A stretch of 64,000 bases of DNA from Ptychodera flava (taxonomy: Eukaryota > Hemichordata > Enteropneusta > Ptychoderidae): the NCBI RefSeq assembly GCF_041260155.1, contig NC_091945.1:33052296-33116295 (forward strand), given 5' to 3'. How positions within the stretch are numbered: the first letter of the stretch is position 1; every line of letters starts with the position of its first letter. Under the pieces are notes generated by a model. That model ran no database searches and was not told the DNA's origin. It was given only the letters and a program-made list of their open reading frames with translations. This document shows, piece after piece, positions 1 to 12,845 of the stretch. The position numbers and the translations under genes are program-made.

Positions 1-820
1 GTAGCCCGGATGTTGCTACATATGTATATGGCCATGGAGGTAGGGTTGTATGGAATTATCATACAGAGGATGAACCCCGACTAACAACCACGGAAGTATA
101 TCAGTGACCTGCTGAGCGTGATATGAGTTTCGGAGTTGTCACACGCATTGAACCACAGGGTATTGCAAGCAATATCAATAAATATCATGTATCATTACAC
201 AAGCATCACCACAGGCTAATTAGACATTATTTTTGTTGATTTTTCCAGTTATGATAAAAATTAATAATAAATATTGATAAGCTATTAATATGAATGTTAC
301 AGAATTATAAAATCTTGTTTTTTTACAAGTATTGTCGTCCATTTTGTGTAAATACCTTCTGGAAACCCTATTGTTGTTACAATTATTAATAATAATTAAT
401 TATGATTATGATAATATTTTACACATTGTAATCTGCTTATGTAAACAACCCTCTGGGAACCCTTATTTAATTCACAATCTATGCCAATTACAACTGACAC
501 CATTACCCATGTTCAGTCTACGGTGAAAGTTACTACACAGTGTATGTAAAGATGTCCTTCTTCAAATACATGTCTTGTTCCGATGATTCTTTTGTGCACA
601 TTACTGCAAAGTTCTTTAATGAGCTGATGAAAGCTTATATAACATGTAATTTTGAGATGGCTTTCTCTTATCTCTTTCTTGCGAAATTTTTCAATCTTTT
701 AATTCTTTTATTGTATTTCATTTTGTGCCAATGTCACTTTAATGTGTACACGGCTAACTAAATAATAAATAGTAAATACAGACAGACATAGATGCCATTG
801 ACTTACCATTAACCATATTA
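1..820. other. AT-rich stretch without a recognisable gene
   Basis: No open frame here resembles a known protein and none has convincing splice structure. The stretch is AT-rich with short poly-T and ATAA runs. A short open stretch with several ATG codons at about 20-41 runs into a GTAGGG donor-like site. It would be in the right phase to be a tiny first exon for the downstream IMPACT gene, but nothing else supports that. Confidence 0.4.
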
Positions 821-1751
821 GGTACCGTTCAGTTTTTACGACCGGGGGGGGGGGCCGGCAAAATCCAGGGGGGGTCATCAAAATTTTGGAATCCGCAAAG
901 GGGGGGTCATCGCTTTTTCACTGGTAAGAAAGGGGGGGTCACCACATTTTCATAAACATAATACCAACAATAAAGTTCACTTTATGCCATTGCCATGATC
1001 GACCCTCTTTACCAGCGGGCCGCCTTCGGCGGCCCACTACAATAAATATACATTATGTATTACCCATGACCCTCTTAACAGGCAGACGCCTTTGGCGGCC
1101 CACTCCAATTAGGTTTACTTCATGCAATGGCCATGATCACCCTCTTTACCGGCGGGCCGCCCCCCGCGGCCCACCCCAATAAATTGACTTTATGTAATAC
1201 CCCACGGCAATCTTAATGGCCGTGCGCCTTCAGCAGCCCTGTCCAGTAAAGTCTACTTTATGCAATAGCCATGATCGACCCTCTTTACCGGTGGTACCGG
1301 TGGCCCATTAGAATAAAGTTGACTTTACGTAATGGCCCATGACCCTCTTAATAACCGGAAGGCTGCCTTTGGCGAACCACTCCAATAAGGTTTACTTTAT
1401 ACAATGTCCATGGACATGAGTTGTCTATTGAAATGAAGTTAAAAATTGCCTTACAGTCGTCCTAATTAACAGACGTTTCAATGGATGTGGCTGAGAAGTT
1501 TGTGCACTGGCATCTCTGCTACACGAATAAAGTGCGCGGCGTACCGGAGTTCAAATCCAAACCATGCGGGTAAATTTGACGTATGGGTTTTAGTTATTTT
1601 TAAGGGGGGGGGGGGGGGGGTCATCAATTTTTTTCGTCTGACAAAGGGGGGGGGTCATCTTTTTTTCACGAAAAATGGAGGGGGTCTATATTTTTTGAAC
1701 ACCGGCGACAAGATTTTGCCGGCCCCCCAGCCGTAAAAACTGAACGCTCCC
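821..1751. mobile_element. PIF/Harbinger-like non-autonomous DNA transposon
   Basis: The two ends are inverted copies of each other. The left end reads GGTACCGTTCAGTTTTTACG and the right end, reversed, GGGAGCGTTCAGTTTTTACG. The match continues through a G-run into CCGGCAAAATC, about 40 bp in all. The trinucleotide TTA flanks both sides (818-820 and 1752-1754), the target duplication typical of PIF/Harbinger elements, whose ends also often carry a GG..GTTCA motif. Inside both ends lie poly-G blocks followed by TCATC or TCACC. The core (about 985-1415) is a degenerate array of 60-70-bp units carrying CCATGA..CCCTCTT and a GC-rich GGCGGCCCACT hairpin. There is no transposase frame, so mobilisation would have to be in trans. 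The class call is inference. Confidence 0.7.
985..1415. repeat. Degenerate 60-70-bp tandem array inside the transposon
   Basis: About six diverged units repeat the order CCATGA(TCGA)CCCTCTT, a GC-rich inverted motif (for example GGGCCGCCTTCGGCGGCCC near 1017-1036), CACTCCAATAA and TTTACTTTATGCAATGG. Unit length varies through small indels. The array lies entirely inside the element at 821-1751. Confidence 0.65.
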
Positions 1752-1754
1752 TTA

Positions 1755-4199
1755 GCTCTTTTTCTTTATATACACACTACATACAGTATACCAATGGTGA
1801 GTTAAACGGTTTAATATTATTGATCATAACTCCTTGACAAATATTGCTCACATCACCCTAGGTCCTGTGCATACAATATCACAAGTCCGGAGTCCTAGTC
1901 TGGTCCACGCGTGAGTCTGGTCCTTGTGGTTCCCTGCCCCATTTCTACCGCTGGCTGTGCTGTGCTGTCATGACGAAAGGTCATGCAGGTGGAATTGCAG
2001 CGCATTTCCGGTCCACTATGATGTTGCCAGCTGGTACCTGGTCAGCTGTATGTTGTTCTGATACGATGTTGGCCGTCTGCAGTGTGTTGAATGAATTGCA
2101 ATGGATATGGACGATTGTTTGACCCGTCAAGTAAGTTATGTTGGCAAGAGTTCCTTAACCCCCCCCCCCCCTCCATCATTTCAATCGCGGACTTTCCTTG
2201 GAAGAAGCAGATCAAATACATATACATACATATTTAAAAGTGTTGTATCCGGGGGGGGGGGGGGCTGAGGAACCCTTTCCGTTATACTACCCTAAAGTCC
2301 AGAAATGTAACATGATCGGATTTTAATTTTGTCAGCGCGGTTCTTTCTACTATCTACCGACGTTAGGGGTGGACTATTTGATTTCGGGGGGGGGGGGACG
2401 GCAGAGGAAATGGCTTTGGCAACAATTTTTTTCACCCATCCTGGCAGCACTTTTCCCAAAAGTTACCTTGAAACATTTTTCTTTTGCCCAGTAGAGTCTA
2501 TGCAATTTATTTAACGAAAATCAAATTCATTCAAACGCTTTTTTAAACTGACAGTTGCTGTAACTATTGTTGAATTTTTAGCTCACATGTACCGTATGTA
2601 TGTATATATACCAAAGAGAGCTTACATGGTAAGGCCGAAAAAAAAAATTAGTTTGTTTCTGGTCATCGGGCGCATCATTTCAAAGTGTGTGCGTCAACCT
2701 TTTTTTTCCCTTTTTTTCATTTTCCCCTATGGAAAAAAGGGAAAAATGTATCAAATTCCACCAAAAATTAAAAAAAATTGGAAAAAAAATCGCATCACCG
2801 CATCATTTTTGCCACATGTCAATGACCAGAAACAAACCTATAATTTTTTTTGGCCTAAGTTGGTGGCGTCGGTATGTCTTTTGTTTTCAGTATTAAAATG
2901 TTCAGTATATCAACTACTGTTTCTTGTTCTGCTCTCCAGAGTTAATCGAAATGCCCTGTATTCAGCTTGTGAACACAACGAGTATACAATGCAACATGTA
3001 AAGTGCACTATATTGTGTACAAATGGATTTCAGTCCAGAATAAAATAAAATAATATTCCATTGTGCACAATAACAATTCAGTGTGTACATGTAATGGCTG
3101 TAATTCTTGGTATGTCAACATAAAGAGTAAAACAACAAACTAGTTCTGCCAAACACTGAACTTCTCTTTAAAATTTAATTATTTAATTATTTGAAAATAT
3201 GTATATCTTTGCACATGCACATCACTGACTTTATTATAAGTTACACAACCTTCAGAGATGAATTCAGAGATACATTTAGTTAAGTCATTGACACTGCTTG
3301 ATGTATAGTATCAACAGATCCTGACACTTCTTACAAATCATGGAAAAGGGTTACCTCTACTCATCTTAAATTTTGTATAATTTTTTGTCTTTAGTTCTAA
3401 TTGCTAGTCATAAAATCTTCAAATCTTCCCAGAAACAGTTTATGTTGTTGTTTTGAAATACACTTTGCTGGTTCCTACAGGTGTTCACATTCTGATAGTT
3501 CAACTTGTAAGTTCTGACCAACTTTAAATCTGTGTTGATTCTGGGACAATTTAGCTTTTCAGAATATCAAAAAAATATTCTGCAGAAAATGCTTTTCTGA
3601 TTGAACTTTGGTTTTCAGATACCAAGCATTCCAAGATTTTTGCTGTTTTATAAAATGTTTATAAAAAAATTCTTAAATAGAAGTTTTTAAAGGGACAAAG
3701 TCATTTGTTTTTCCTTTTTCCTGAAGTACAGTTAGCTTTGTTAGGTTTAAGAAAGTTTGTCCCATTGTTTTGGGTCCAACAAAGTTTCTCTACAGTGTGT
3801 ATTTATTCTTCAAATAGTTATTCCCAAAAATTTGTAAAATGTATTTTTGGTCAGCAAAGGTTTGCTTTCATTTAAAGTTCTACTTTATGGTTATTGGTAA
3901 GTATTTGTGCATGTAGTGTTCTTTCATTGCCTTGAAAGTTTACCACTAATGGTACGTCCATGGTACAAGTACCCTTGCACTACTCATGGGAAGGAGCATT
4001 TGAAATGCAATAAACTTAACTTTAAATTTAGCCATGTCTAAAGAATGCTAGGTCCACATCAAGCAATTATACATAATGCTAGAGGGTCATTGTAGGGCCT
4101 GAAGTTATTATATCAACAGGTTGTGTGATGTAACTTCATGCTGAAGTTTGTGAGAACCTACTTCCCAGTCTTGTAACATCAGCAGTCTTCATCTTTCAG
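1755..4199. other. Upstream region or intron 1 of IMPACT, poly-G/poly-C rich
   Basis: No supported coding exon was found. Runs of C or G lie near 2159-2171, 2251-2265 and 2385-2397, and an A/T-homopolymer block at 2637-2850. This span must contain either the missing first exon of IMPACT or most of its first intron. The 153-residue open frame at 2587-3048 is Phe/Lys-rich translation of homopolymers and is not accepted as a gene. Confidence 0.4.
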
Positions 4200-7100
4200 A
4201 TTGATGAAATTGAAGCATTGTCCGCCATCTATGGTGAAGAATGGTGTGTTGTGGATGAAGGGAACCGCATCTACTGCATAGCAATATCTGATGAGAAGAA
4301 ACCTCCTGCCTGTCAAGTATGTCTGCAGGTGAGCTTTGATACAGCTTGATTTTCACTTTGAAAGGTACCATTCATGCAGCCATTATGTGGGAGTATGAAC
4401 TTTTACCACAGACTCCCTGCTGATCTGTTACCTTGCATACACAGTGATATATACCAGAATTATTTGCTGATTAAGGTTGTATGTGTCTCGAAAGTGAAAG
4501 ACTTTTGCTCAAGTTTTCCGCAAGGAAACTTTAAAACTTCACTTACTCCTCAAGTATCAAAATCAGTCTGCTGACTAAAGAAGTAATTGTAAAAATTTAT
4601 GGTACAAATATTTGTCCACAAGGTTCATTTTAACTTAAGCAGGTCAGCTCCTAGTGTCACAGTAGCAAGGAGCAAAGTTTCAGTGTATAAAACTCCCAAT
4701 ATCCTACAAGAATCATTGGCACCAAGGCAGTGATCACAAGTCTGATGATGCAGAATGTTTGTATGACATTGAATAATGATTAGACCAAGTTGATGTGTTG
4801 TCTTATGTTTTTTGGGAAGTGGAAATGAATACTAACCCTGACCTGTAACGCCACAGAGAGTAGAAACAATGATAGGGGACACCTGCAGAACACTGGACTT
4901 GTCTTCCTTATGGTACTAATTACTACTTGGTTGAGGGTGCCTATGTGATGAAATGATACAAACATCATCAACAGGCAGTGTTGAATTTTACTGTAGCTTA
5001 TCATGGATCCAGTATGTTTCAGTTCTACCACCTGTAAAAAAGTGAGCATAATAGGATGTAGAGCCCAGGATGTAGAGATACCCCTATTGAGGAAATATCC
5101 AAAAGATTCTCGACTCTACTAAATTAAAGGCCCAGTAACTGTAACTTTTGGAAAAACAATGTTCAGATTTTTCTTAGATGTAGTTCTTGGTTTGACTATC
5201 TCACAGCCTCATTCGCTACGCAGCTCTATCCTCAACCATATGGCAATGCGCCCTCAATGGTCTTTCTAGCAAGCAATGCTCACCAGCCAGGTTAAAGCAT
5301 AGTGGAACTTAGGGCCTTCGCTGGCCTTGCCAACTCACTGAGCTGCTGCACTTGGCTCAACTGCTGAGGGCGCTTGTATGGTCTGAAGCGTAGTCATTGA
5401 GGGGCTGTGAAAGCCTAATTCTTGGTCTACTTCCTACAGTGAGCTGAAATATCCAGTATTCAGCTTATCAACACTTACTGTATATAGGTGTCCTGCATTG
5501 TTAGGGTTGATAATAATAGTCAGGTCCATATTTTAACAATAATGATGCACATCACACATTGACTCGCTGCATTGACAAACAAAATATGTATTTCAAAATG
5601 CTGTAGACCAAGAAACTGGAATTGGTAGATGGAACAAAAATATCGAAAAAATTTATAACCAGTTACAGTTACTCTTGCTTAAATCAATAAAATGTATTTT
5701 TTGAAGACTAATTCAGTGATCCTGTTCTTGTGAAAGTAGATGACTTTTTAGTCTGATATTTCTGTATTTAGAATCTGATAAATGTAACATATATTACTAC
5801 AATCATTTATCATAGCTATGTGGAAAATTGTTGTTATTTATTTGTAGGTATTGTTTCCTGAAAATTATCCGAACACATCATCACCGCTTTTCCAGGTGAA
5901 GTGAGTATCCCTATCACAAGTGAACTTTTCTCTGCAGTTCTAATAGAAGGAAGCTTTCATTTTTTCACATCTATGTCATGGACTTTCTCACCAGGAAATG
6001 GTATCACTTCTTGCCTTTCACTGTTCATACTGAGTATGTCTGAGTATATGGGGGAAAACAGACATTTTACCATTGCTCTCAAGGCAGTTCATTCCAATAT
6101 ATGTGTACATATGCATGTATTTCATGGCAAAAACACTGATTATTTCATAGAGAAAAGTACAGCATCAAGTAGTCCATGGTAGCTTCAGTCATCTTTTCAT
6201 CAGGCGTTACATACATCCTGTATCTCATATATTGACTTTTAGTATTTTTTTTCTTTGCAAGATCTTCTGATGAAGATCTCCTTTTAAATAATTTCTAATA
6301 TGGTCAAACCTGGTGTCATAACAGAATATTTCAAATACAGACCATAGTCCCTCCACAAACATTGTGGAGGGACTATGTACAGACTTACGGCATAGACTGT
6401 AGAAGGGGGTGCTTACAGTAACAATCAAGGTAAAGAAATGTCACAGCCTCTACCATGAGAGGGAATATGTTGTGTCATATCCTAATCAAACCATGACTTT
6501 TCTGATTTCCATTTTTCAGTGCATCATGGCTAAAAGAAGAAGAAAGAGGTCAAGTAGAAGAGGATTTGAATCAGATTTGCAAGTAATGTCAGTCAATGTA
6601 TTAACTCCAAACTGCATACACTGATATTATCTGTACAATTCTTCTTTAGTCGTAGTCTCATTAATAGCCTGTTCAATTCAGCACAAAGGTTTTGTGGTAG
6701 ACATCTGCCCTGATTTCCCTTGCACTAGTGACGTTTTGCCATACCAGCCAACTTATGAAAGAAACCCTGTGTATATAGCCCAGAAAATGGAATGTGAGAT
6801 ATTCATCAACCAATGTGTGATAGGTGTGTGGCCATTTGTGTCGTGCAATAAACATGGCTCTGAGTAGTAAAACTGTGAAGACTGGAATTTAACGCTCATT
6901 TCTTTCTGAAATAGACATGATAGGTCATATTAATAAAATATTTTTGTCATCTTATTGATTTGAATAAGACATTTTAATCATACGCAAGACAGTAACATAT
7001 AGGTATATTGATTTTTCTAGGGACAACATTGGTGAAAGTGTGATCTACCTCATGGTTGAGAAGTTACGGGAATTTATTGAGAAAAAATCAGAACAGATAC

Positions 7101-10100
7101 AATCAGAAGGTAATTTTTAGCTGATTTATTTTACATACAAATATAGACACTACAAATTTATGTAAAAATGTCAAAATCAGAGTACCGTACTCAATATAAG
7201 TTAACACTTATCAAAAACTACCTCAACCTTTTTCAAAGTAAATGTACTCTTTGATTTTGTCAATTTCTCTGAAGAGTAAATTGATATTGATCTGAGATGT
7301 TTTAAATGATTTGCCAGTGATAAACATACTGTAACAGGAGGAAAAAGTGAAGAGGTTTTTTTGAAAAGCAATGCTGGTAACTTACACATGCTGGTGACAC
7401 TCTCCTTGACAAAAACGCTGATTGATTTCATCAAACCAAATTTGTGTCACAATTAATAATGCAAACTGTGGATCTAGCACTGTGGTATGGGGTGTTTTCT
7501 ATTGATGACTCCATGATACTTCTGTTATCAGACACCACAGAGAGTGCCAAAGAACTTGGAGAAGAAGAAGAAGAAGAAGTGACGGAGACAGAGACTGAAG
7601 ATGCAGTGCAATATCAGATAGATTCAAGTGAGTATATGTCAGTTGTTATTGCTGGACTCTTTTGTGGCTGTTAAAAGGGACACACTCTGTCACCATCACT
7701 TGTGGTTTATTTTCAATCAGTAAAGCATTGCAATCAGTTGTAGGTTCAGAAAGACAATTATTCTGTCACCCTAATTTGTTATCACATGATAACAATTATT
7801 GGTATGTCAGAATAGATGAGAAGTTGAATTGTAATGCACACACAATTCAGCATTTCTACTGCAGGACAGTTTACATTGTACAAATTCCAATGCTCAGTGA
7901 GCTGTTCATGTCATAATTCCTACTGAAAAGTAACATCTTATGATACCTTTCATGCGCATTAAAAAATCACAAATGTTTCAAAAGATTTGTTATATTTAAT
8001 ATCACTCAAAATAGTTGTGTCTTGGTCTCACATTGACTTTCAGATGATGATGTTGAGGCTGAAGTTCCAGAAATTCATCATGCAGAGCCACTCACAGACA
8101 GGAGATCAACTTTCCAAGGTCACCTTGCAAAAGTTACAAATGTGCAACAGGTAGTGGATCTTCTTCAGTGTAGTAGTAGTTCAGATGAACATTACAGAAG
8201 AGAAATACACCAACCTCTGTGTTGTAACGATGACTCTGTTGAAACCATATCTTTGCCTTGTACTCATGCAGGCATTCACTAGCTAGATTTGTGATGCCAA
8301 ATTGAAACTCCAAATGTATCTGAACTTCAAATGTACAGATTCTGACCCCCACATGTACAGATTCTGAACTCCACATGTACAGATTCTGAACTCCATATGT
8401 ACACTGACCCTCACATGTACAGAGTCTGTCTTTTTCGCAGATCTCACTATACTCTAGCAAGATTGCTAACACAGAGATTTGATCAATCAAGAACTTTCTG
8501 ACCCTATCACATGCCTACTATACTACTGAATACAGCCTTGTTTTATTAGCATAAATGCCATGATTGCAAATACACTGAGGACAAGGAGGTCATGAGGTTA
8601 ACTTGTCAGGTTATAAATTAATCTTGCCAAGAGCAAAGTTTCACTTATAGCACAAATGCAACTACCAATCTACCAATAAGCAAGGTTTTTAATTTGCATA
8701 AACATTCTGTGCTGTCAATCAAAGGTCATATTTTAAAATTGCTTTCAAAACACCAGGGCCAGCAACTGGTAAACGTGCAAGGTCGTAAGATCAAATGTGC
8801 ATATTGAATGTTTACCATATTGACCAATTGGGGAAAAGGGCGCCTCTAAATTTGAATTGTCTCTACATTTTAATTTGAAGGTGAAAGCAGTGCTCAGCGA
8901 ATTACTCCAAAACAGAAAAATTGCCAACGCAACTCATAACATTCTTGCATATAGGTAAGTTATTACAAAACCTATAAACACTTTTTTTATCATTTATTTA
9001 TTTACTTATTGATTTATTCAGAATGAATGGGCTAAATGTCCATTTACTGGTCTGATAATTAAAGGCAAGATAACAAATATCTGAGACAAACACTTAAAAC
9101 ACACACACATTACCCATACAATATATCTTTGATGGTCTGACAGAATGCTGATCTATTGACAATTCATTATGAATATATCAATAAAATTGTATTTATTGTA
9201 CTTATACATTTCGCTGTGCAACCGTTCTAAATATTGTTTATCCTGAAAAGACAAACTTTTTCGATATTTCTGTTTCTTGATGCACATTCTAAAGAATCAC
9301 AAGTCACTACTCCACACTGTAAATTTCACCTTATTTAACCTCTGGAAGATCTAACTGTGCTATAGAAATGGGTTGTACCAAATGGATGTACTGAACGATG
9401 ACAAGTAGTAAAAGTCCATCTTTTTGTTTGGTTTATCTAATTTACACTATCTCAGAAACTAAAAACTTGCCGCATAACTAAGAACTGTAGAACTTTCCTC
9501 AAAATGTAGTCCAGGCATAATTCTGGGACATTACAGAGACATAACTTCATGTCACCTTCTTCATAACAGTTGCTATGATCATGTCAAGAGCAGTGCTGTA
9601 ATGGCAAACAGTTCCTCATACCATAGGTCATGGTATGATAAAATATTTCATGTTCAGAGAAGTATCCAGAATATCATTAAGGGATCGTTTGAGAGAGGTG
9701 GTCAGGTTATAGACATGTGAATATTCCTTTGCAAACACAAGCAAGGCTACATATTTCTTATCGTACAATTTGTAATCTATTTTGTCCCCACCTTTTTACC
9801 ATTCAATTTCCAATATCTAATGGTGAAGCCCTCAAAGATAGTCGCTCAGCCCACCTTTCTCAATCAACATGGTGCCTGGTACCATCACTCATATTATGAC
9901 AGTTCTACTGGGAATGGGTTACCAAATATCTGGACAATACAAATAAATGATGCACAGAATTTATCTTTGCTGTTGGTGATTCACATAACTGTACATATGT
10001 CTCCGTCTCCCTTTTTGACTTGTAGAATTTACTGTGAAAATAGAAACACATTCAGAGAAGACTGTGATGACGATGGGGAAACTGCTGCTGGAGGCAGATT

Positions 10101-11069
10101 GTTACATTTGTTACAAGTGAGTTTTCTAAATTCAGTCTGTCCATTTTCCCTTAATTTTATGACATACTTTGGATCTTGAAACACAGAGTCTGAGAATCGT
10201 TGCCATTGGTTATATTTTTTTTTGCGTAATTTTGTAACTAATATAAAGAAAAAGATCCACTTTCTATAGTATCTCTGCCTCAATTTCTAACATTGTATAC
10301 AGTTAGTGAGCTTCCAAAGTATGCAGTATTCTTTGTATCAATAAATTTCAAGTTCATAACTTAAACTTTGCATATGAGGAACAACGATAGTGCACCTTTT
10401 ACACTATGACTTGAGCTGTGTATCAACAAGTTTAATACTCCTATATACGTGATGTGTCATAATAATTAAGGAAATGACAAACAATACCATCATGGAAAAA
10501 GGCTTTTGTGAGACTATACGTACATAGAACTAGGGTTTCACAATTTTTGGTCTATTTGTATTTTGTCAACAATTTGTTGCTGAAATCCATGTAGTGGGGA
10601 GAGGGGGTTGAAATGGTTTGACCCAAAACCTCTGGCCATTCCTGTCATTGACAGTACATTTGTTGGATTTATCTACTGAGAGATGGGAATCCAAGGGTCT
10701 CACCTCTGAACTTTTGTTCATTTCCACCTGGGTGGACCTACACATATAGGGAGTGAAAAGGTTTCCAAACTGAAATTCTGTCACTCCTATCAAGGAGAAT
10801 ACACTTCTTTGACTCATCTACTTGGAGATAGGAGTTACAGAGTTTGCCTAGCTGGTCAGTCATAGTTAATGTGTTTATTGTTTTAGATCCTAGATGTTCG
10901 TAATGTCATGGTAGTTGTATCAAGATGGTATGGAGGAATACTGCTTGGACCTGACAGATTCAAACACATCAATAATGCTGCCAGGAATGTATTACAAGAC
11001 AATGGTTACATTGAGAAGAAGGATGAGAAAACCAAAACCAAACACACCAAACACAAAAAGACTAGGTAG
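4200..11069 (+). CDS. IMPACT: IMPACT homologue (RWD + UPF0029), GCN2 inhibitor; coding exons 2-10
   Basis: Nine exons join in frame to 294 residues plus stop: 4200-4328, 5848-5900, 6520-6582, 7021-7109, 7532-7627, 8044-8150, 8881-8954, 10026-10116, 10887-11069. All introns are GT-AG and codons split across junctions rejoin correctly. Exons 2-5 give the RWD domain (IDEIEALSAIYGEEWCV, then FPENYPNTSSPLFQV and NASWLKEEERGQ). Exon 6 is an acidic Glu-rich linker. Exons 7-10 give the UPF0029/YIH1 domain (LTDRRSTFQGHLA, ATHNILAYRIYCE, DCDDDGETAAGGRLLHLLQ, VSRWYGGILLGPDRFKHINN) and a Lys/Thr/His-rich tail. Human IMPACT is 320 residues, so only about 10-25 N-terminal residues are missing; the first exon with the ATG was not located. 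In other animals IMPACT binds GCN1, competing with GCN2 and lowering eIF2-alpha phosphorylation. AATAAA follows the stop at 11116. The homology call is near certain; the 5' end is incomplete. Confidence 0.95.
6336..6384. mobile_element. 35-bp CA..TG hairpin with 7-bp direct repeats (copy 1)
   Basis: Positions 6343-6377 form a perfect hairpin: the 16-base arm CATAGTCCCTCCACAA, loop ACA, then the exact reverse complement. TACAGAC lies directly on both sides (6336-6342 and 6378-6384). It sits in intron 3 of IMPACT. The pattern is that of a transposition target duplication around an element reduced to its two terminal repeats. Sister copies lie at 40152-40182 and 60414-60440. Confidence 0.75.
8307..8430. 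repeat. About 23-bp tandem repeat in IMPACT intron 7
   Basis: Four to five imperfect units of CTCCACATGTACAGATTCTG follow one another, with decay at both ends. They lie in the intron between coding exons 7 and 8 and have no obvious function. Confidence 0.75.
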
Positions 11070-11115
11070 TCACTGTAATAATTAGTATCATCCTTTGATT
11101 TTACCGACAGAAAGC

Positions 11116-11121
11116 AATAAA
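11116..11121 (+). promoter_or_regulatory. Polyadenylation signal of IMPACT
   Basis: AATAAA lies 47 bases after the IMPACT stop codon. The matching base context at 22681 in the duplicated copy reads GCAATATTT, so the signal is absent from the right-hand copy. Confidence 0.6.
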
Positions 11122-12519
11122 TTATTTTTAATCAAAACACCAGTCTTTTTTAATCTTTGATGTATATAGCCCACGGCTATCATCTAATGTTCAATTTCCT
11201 TAATAAATATATTCACATATGCAAGTGTATTCATGAGTATCTTTTGTGTATGCAAATAATATGACAATGAATTACTTTCAATACAGGCTTTTCATTGACC
11301 TGGATTGTGCAGTGTGAGTTGTGAACATGAACAGGTATGTATGTTCGTTGTACATGCATGTGAAATGATGGCAGTACTGTACAACAAAAAGATAGCTGCA
11401 AAGTCTTCCAGAATGCCATCTCTGAAGCTTAGTTAACAAGATGAATGCTGTCATTAATACATTCTTTCCTGAAATGCTGTCATTCAATCAATCAGGGTAT
11501 GGCGGTGTTGAAAAAAGGAAAATTTTGGGGTTTTTCCCTAAAAAATCCACAAAGGGAAATGAACTGATGTAATTTGAATGAAGCCCTGTTAATTCTGAAA
11601 TATTGATATTGTAAAGAGAAATACTGGTATCTTGCAAAATGACGGTATGCCATCACTTTCTAAAATATATTCGTAACATTTGGAATGTACATGCTTCAAA
11701 ATGTCTGTGATGACAGATTATTTGAAACAAAAACACTTTTTCTGTTGTGACTTATGAGTTCCTTTATCAATAAGGGACTTTAATTTTACATGATAACCAA
11801 TCCATACCCTTCATTCTACTTGCCCGCAAATCGTGTAATTTGTAGCACCACTGAGCTTCGCACACTCAACAGCACTGCAGTCTATCTACCCCTACACTAC
11901 CGTAGTCTCACTTCTGAACCTATTTGCACATTACACCAGGGGCCACCAACCAGCCGATTTTGAAAGATTGGAACCAGAGATATTCTGATATGTAAATGTG
12001 CTACTGATACTATAATCTATATTGAGCAAAATCTAGTTTGGGGTAAATAGCTGGTTGCAACTTTCCTAACGCTACGATCTGAACATTTGCTCACTGGCAA
12101 CATCTCGGACAGAAGTGCTCTCAAGCTCCCTCTCCGGGATCCCTACTAAAACAAAACTCAAACCATTGCCCTTTCACCTATTCACGCCCACTCCTCACTG
12201 AAGAAGTTCTAGACCTTGCTCGCTACAACCACGGAGTCTATTTTTTACGTCCATGCAACAACTGAATCCCACTTTCTGTAGACCCGCTGAGCGAGATGAT
12301 GAATTTTCCCGCTTTAGTGTTGCTTGCCTGCTGATACGGGAAAATTGCCTGCCCGCCCGTCAAGAAATGAAACGGTGTTTTACACCAACAGCTAGATAGG
12401 TTACCCCTATTATTATGCCAATTCTACGTTTTCTATCACAGGGAAAAGGAGTCAGTCCCCTGGGGTGGAGGGGTGTGGTTTCTTTGTGCAATGGTTTATT
12501 TTATTTTATTTTATTGTAA

Positions 12520-12845
12520 TATTTCAAGTAAAGATTTCTACTCCAAACCGTCTGACTGCTTTCTCTATTACCACAAGTAATTTTGACTGTGATATTTCAA
12601 ACAAAGATTTTGACTACAAACAGTCTGACTGCTTTCTATTACCTACAAGTCCTTACCTTCTCTCCAACTTGTTCCGCAAACGTTGCTAACTTTGCTAATT
12701 GGCTGTCCTTATCAGCAGATTAATTAATTAATTAATTAATTAAATCAACAACACAGACGTCCAACAAGTAGTAAAATAACTTGTGGTAATAGGAACAGCA
12801 GTCAGGCGGAGTCGAAAACTTCACTTGAAATATCACAGTCAAAAT
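12520..12845. repeat. Two direct and one inverted copy of a 70-bp motif
   Basis: A motif running GATATTTCAA..AAGATTT..ACTCC..CTGACTGCT..TATTACCACAAG occurs at about 12520-12580 and again at 12590-12650. It occurs inverted at about 12778-12845. The arms are diverged but clearly alignable. A (TTAA)n run lies in the centre. This is a probable non-autonomous transposon remnant. Confidence 0.6.

Noticed and set aside
33..46. ATGGAG followed by GTAGGG as IMPACT exon 1
   Set aside because: Phase would fit, but the residues do not resemble an IMPACT N-terminus, and a 4-kb intron from so small an exon cannot be supported from sequence alone.
2587..3048. 153-residue Phe/Lys-rich open frame
   Set aside because: Made of A and T homopolymers; no family resemblance and no splice context linking it to IMPACT exon 2.
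3559..3581. CAGAATAT..ATATTCTG hairpin as a member of the same set
   Set aside because: Short 8-base arms with an A-rich loop and no flanking 7-bp repeat.
9626..9646. 21-bp hairpin CATACCAT..ATGGTATG as a fifth member of the CA..TG hairpin set
   Set aside because: The flanking 7-mers (AGTTCCT and ATAAAAT) do not match, so there is no target duplication.
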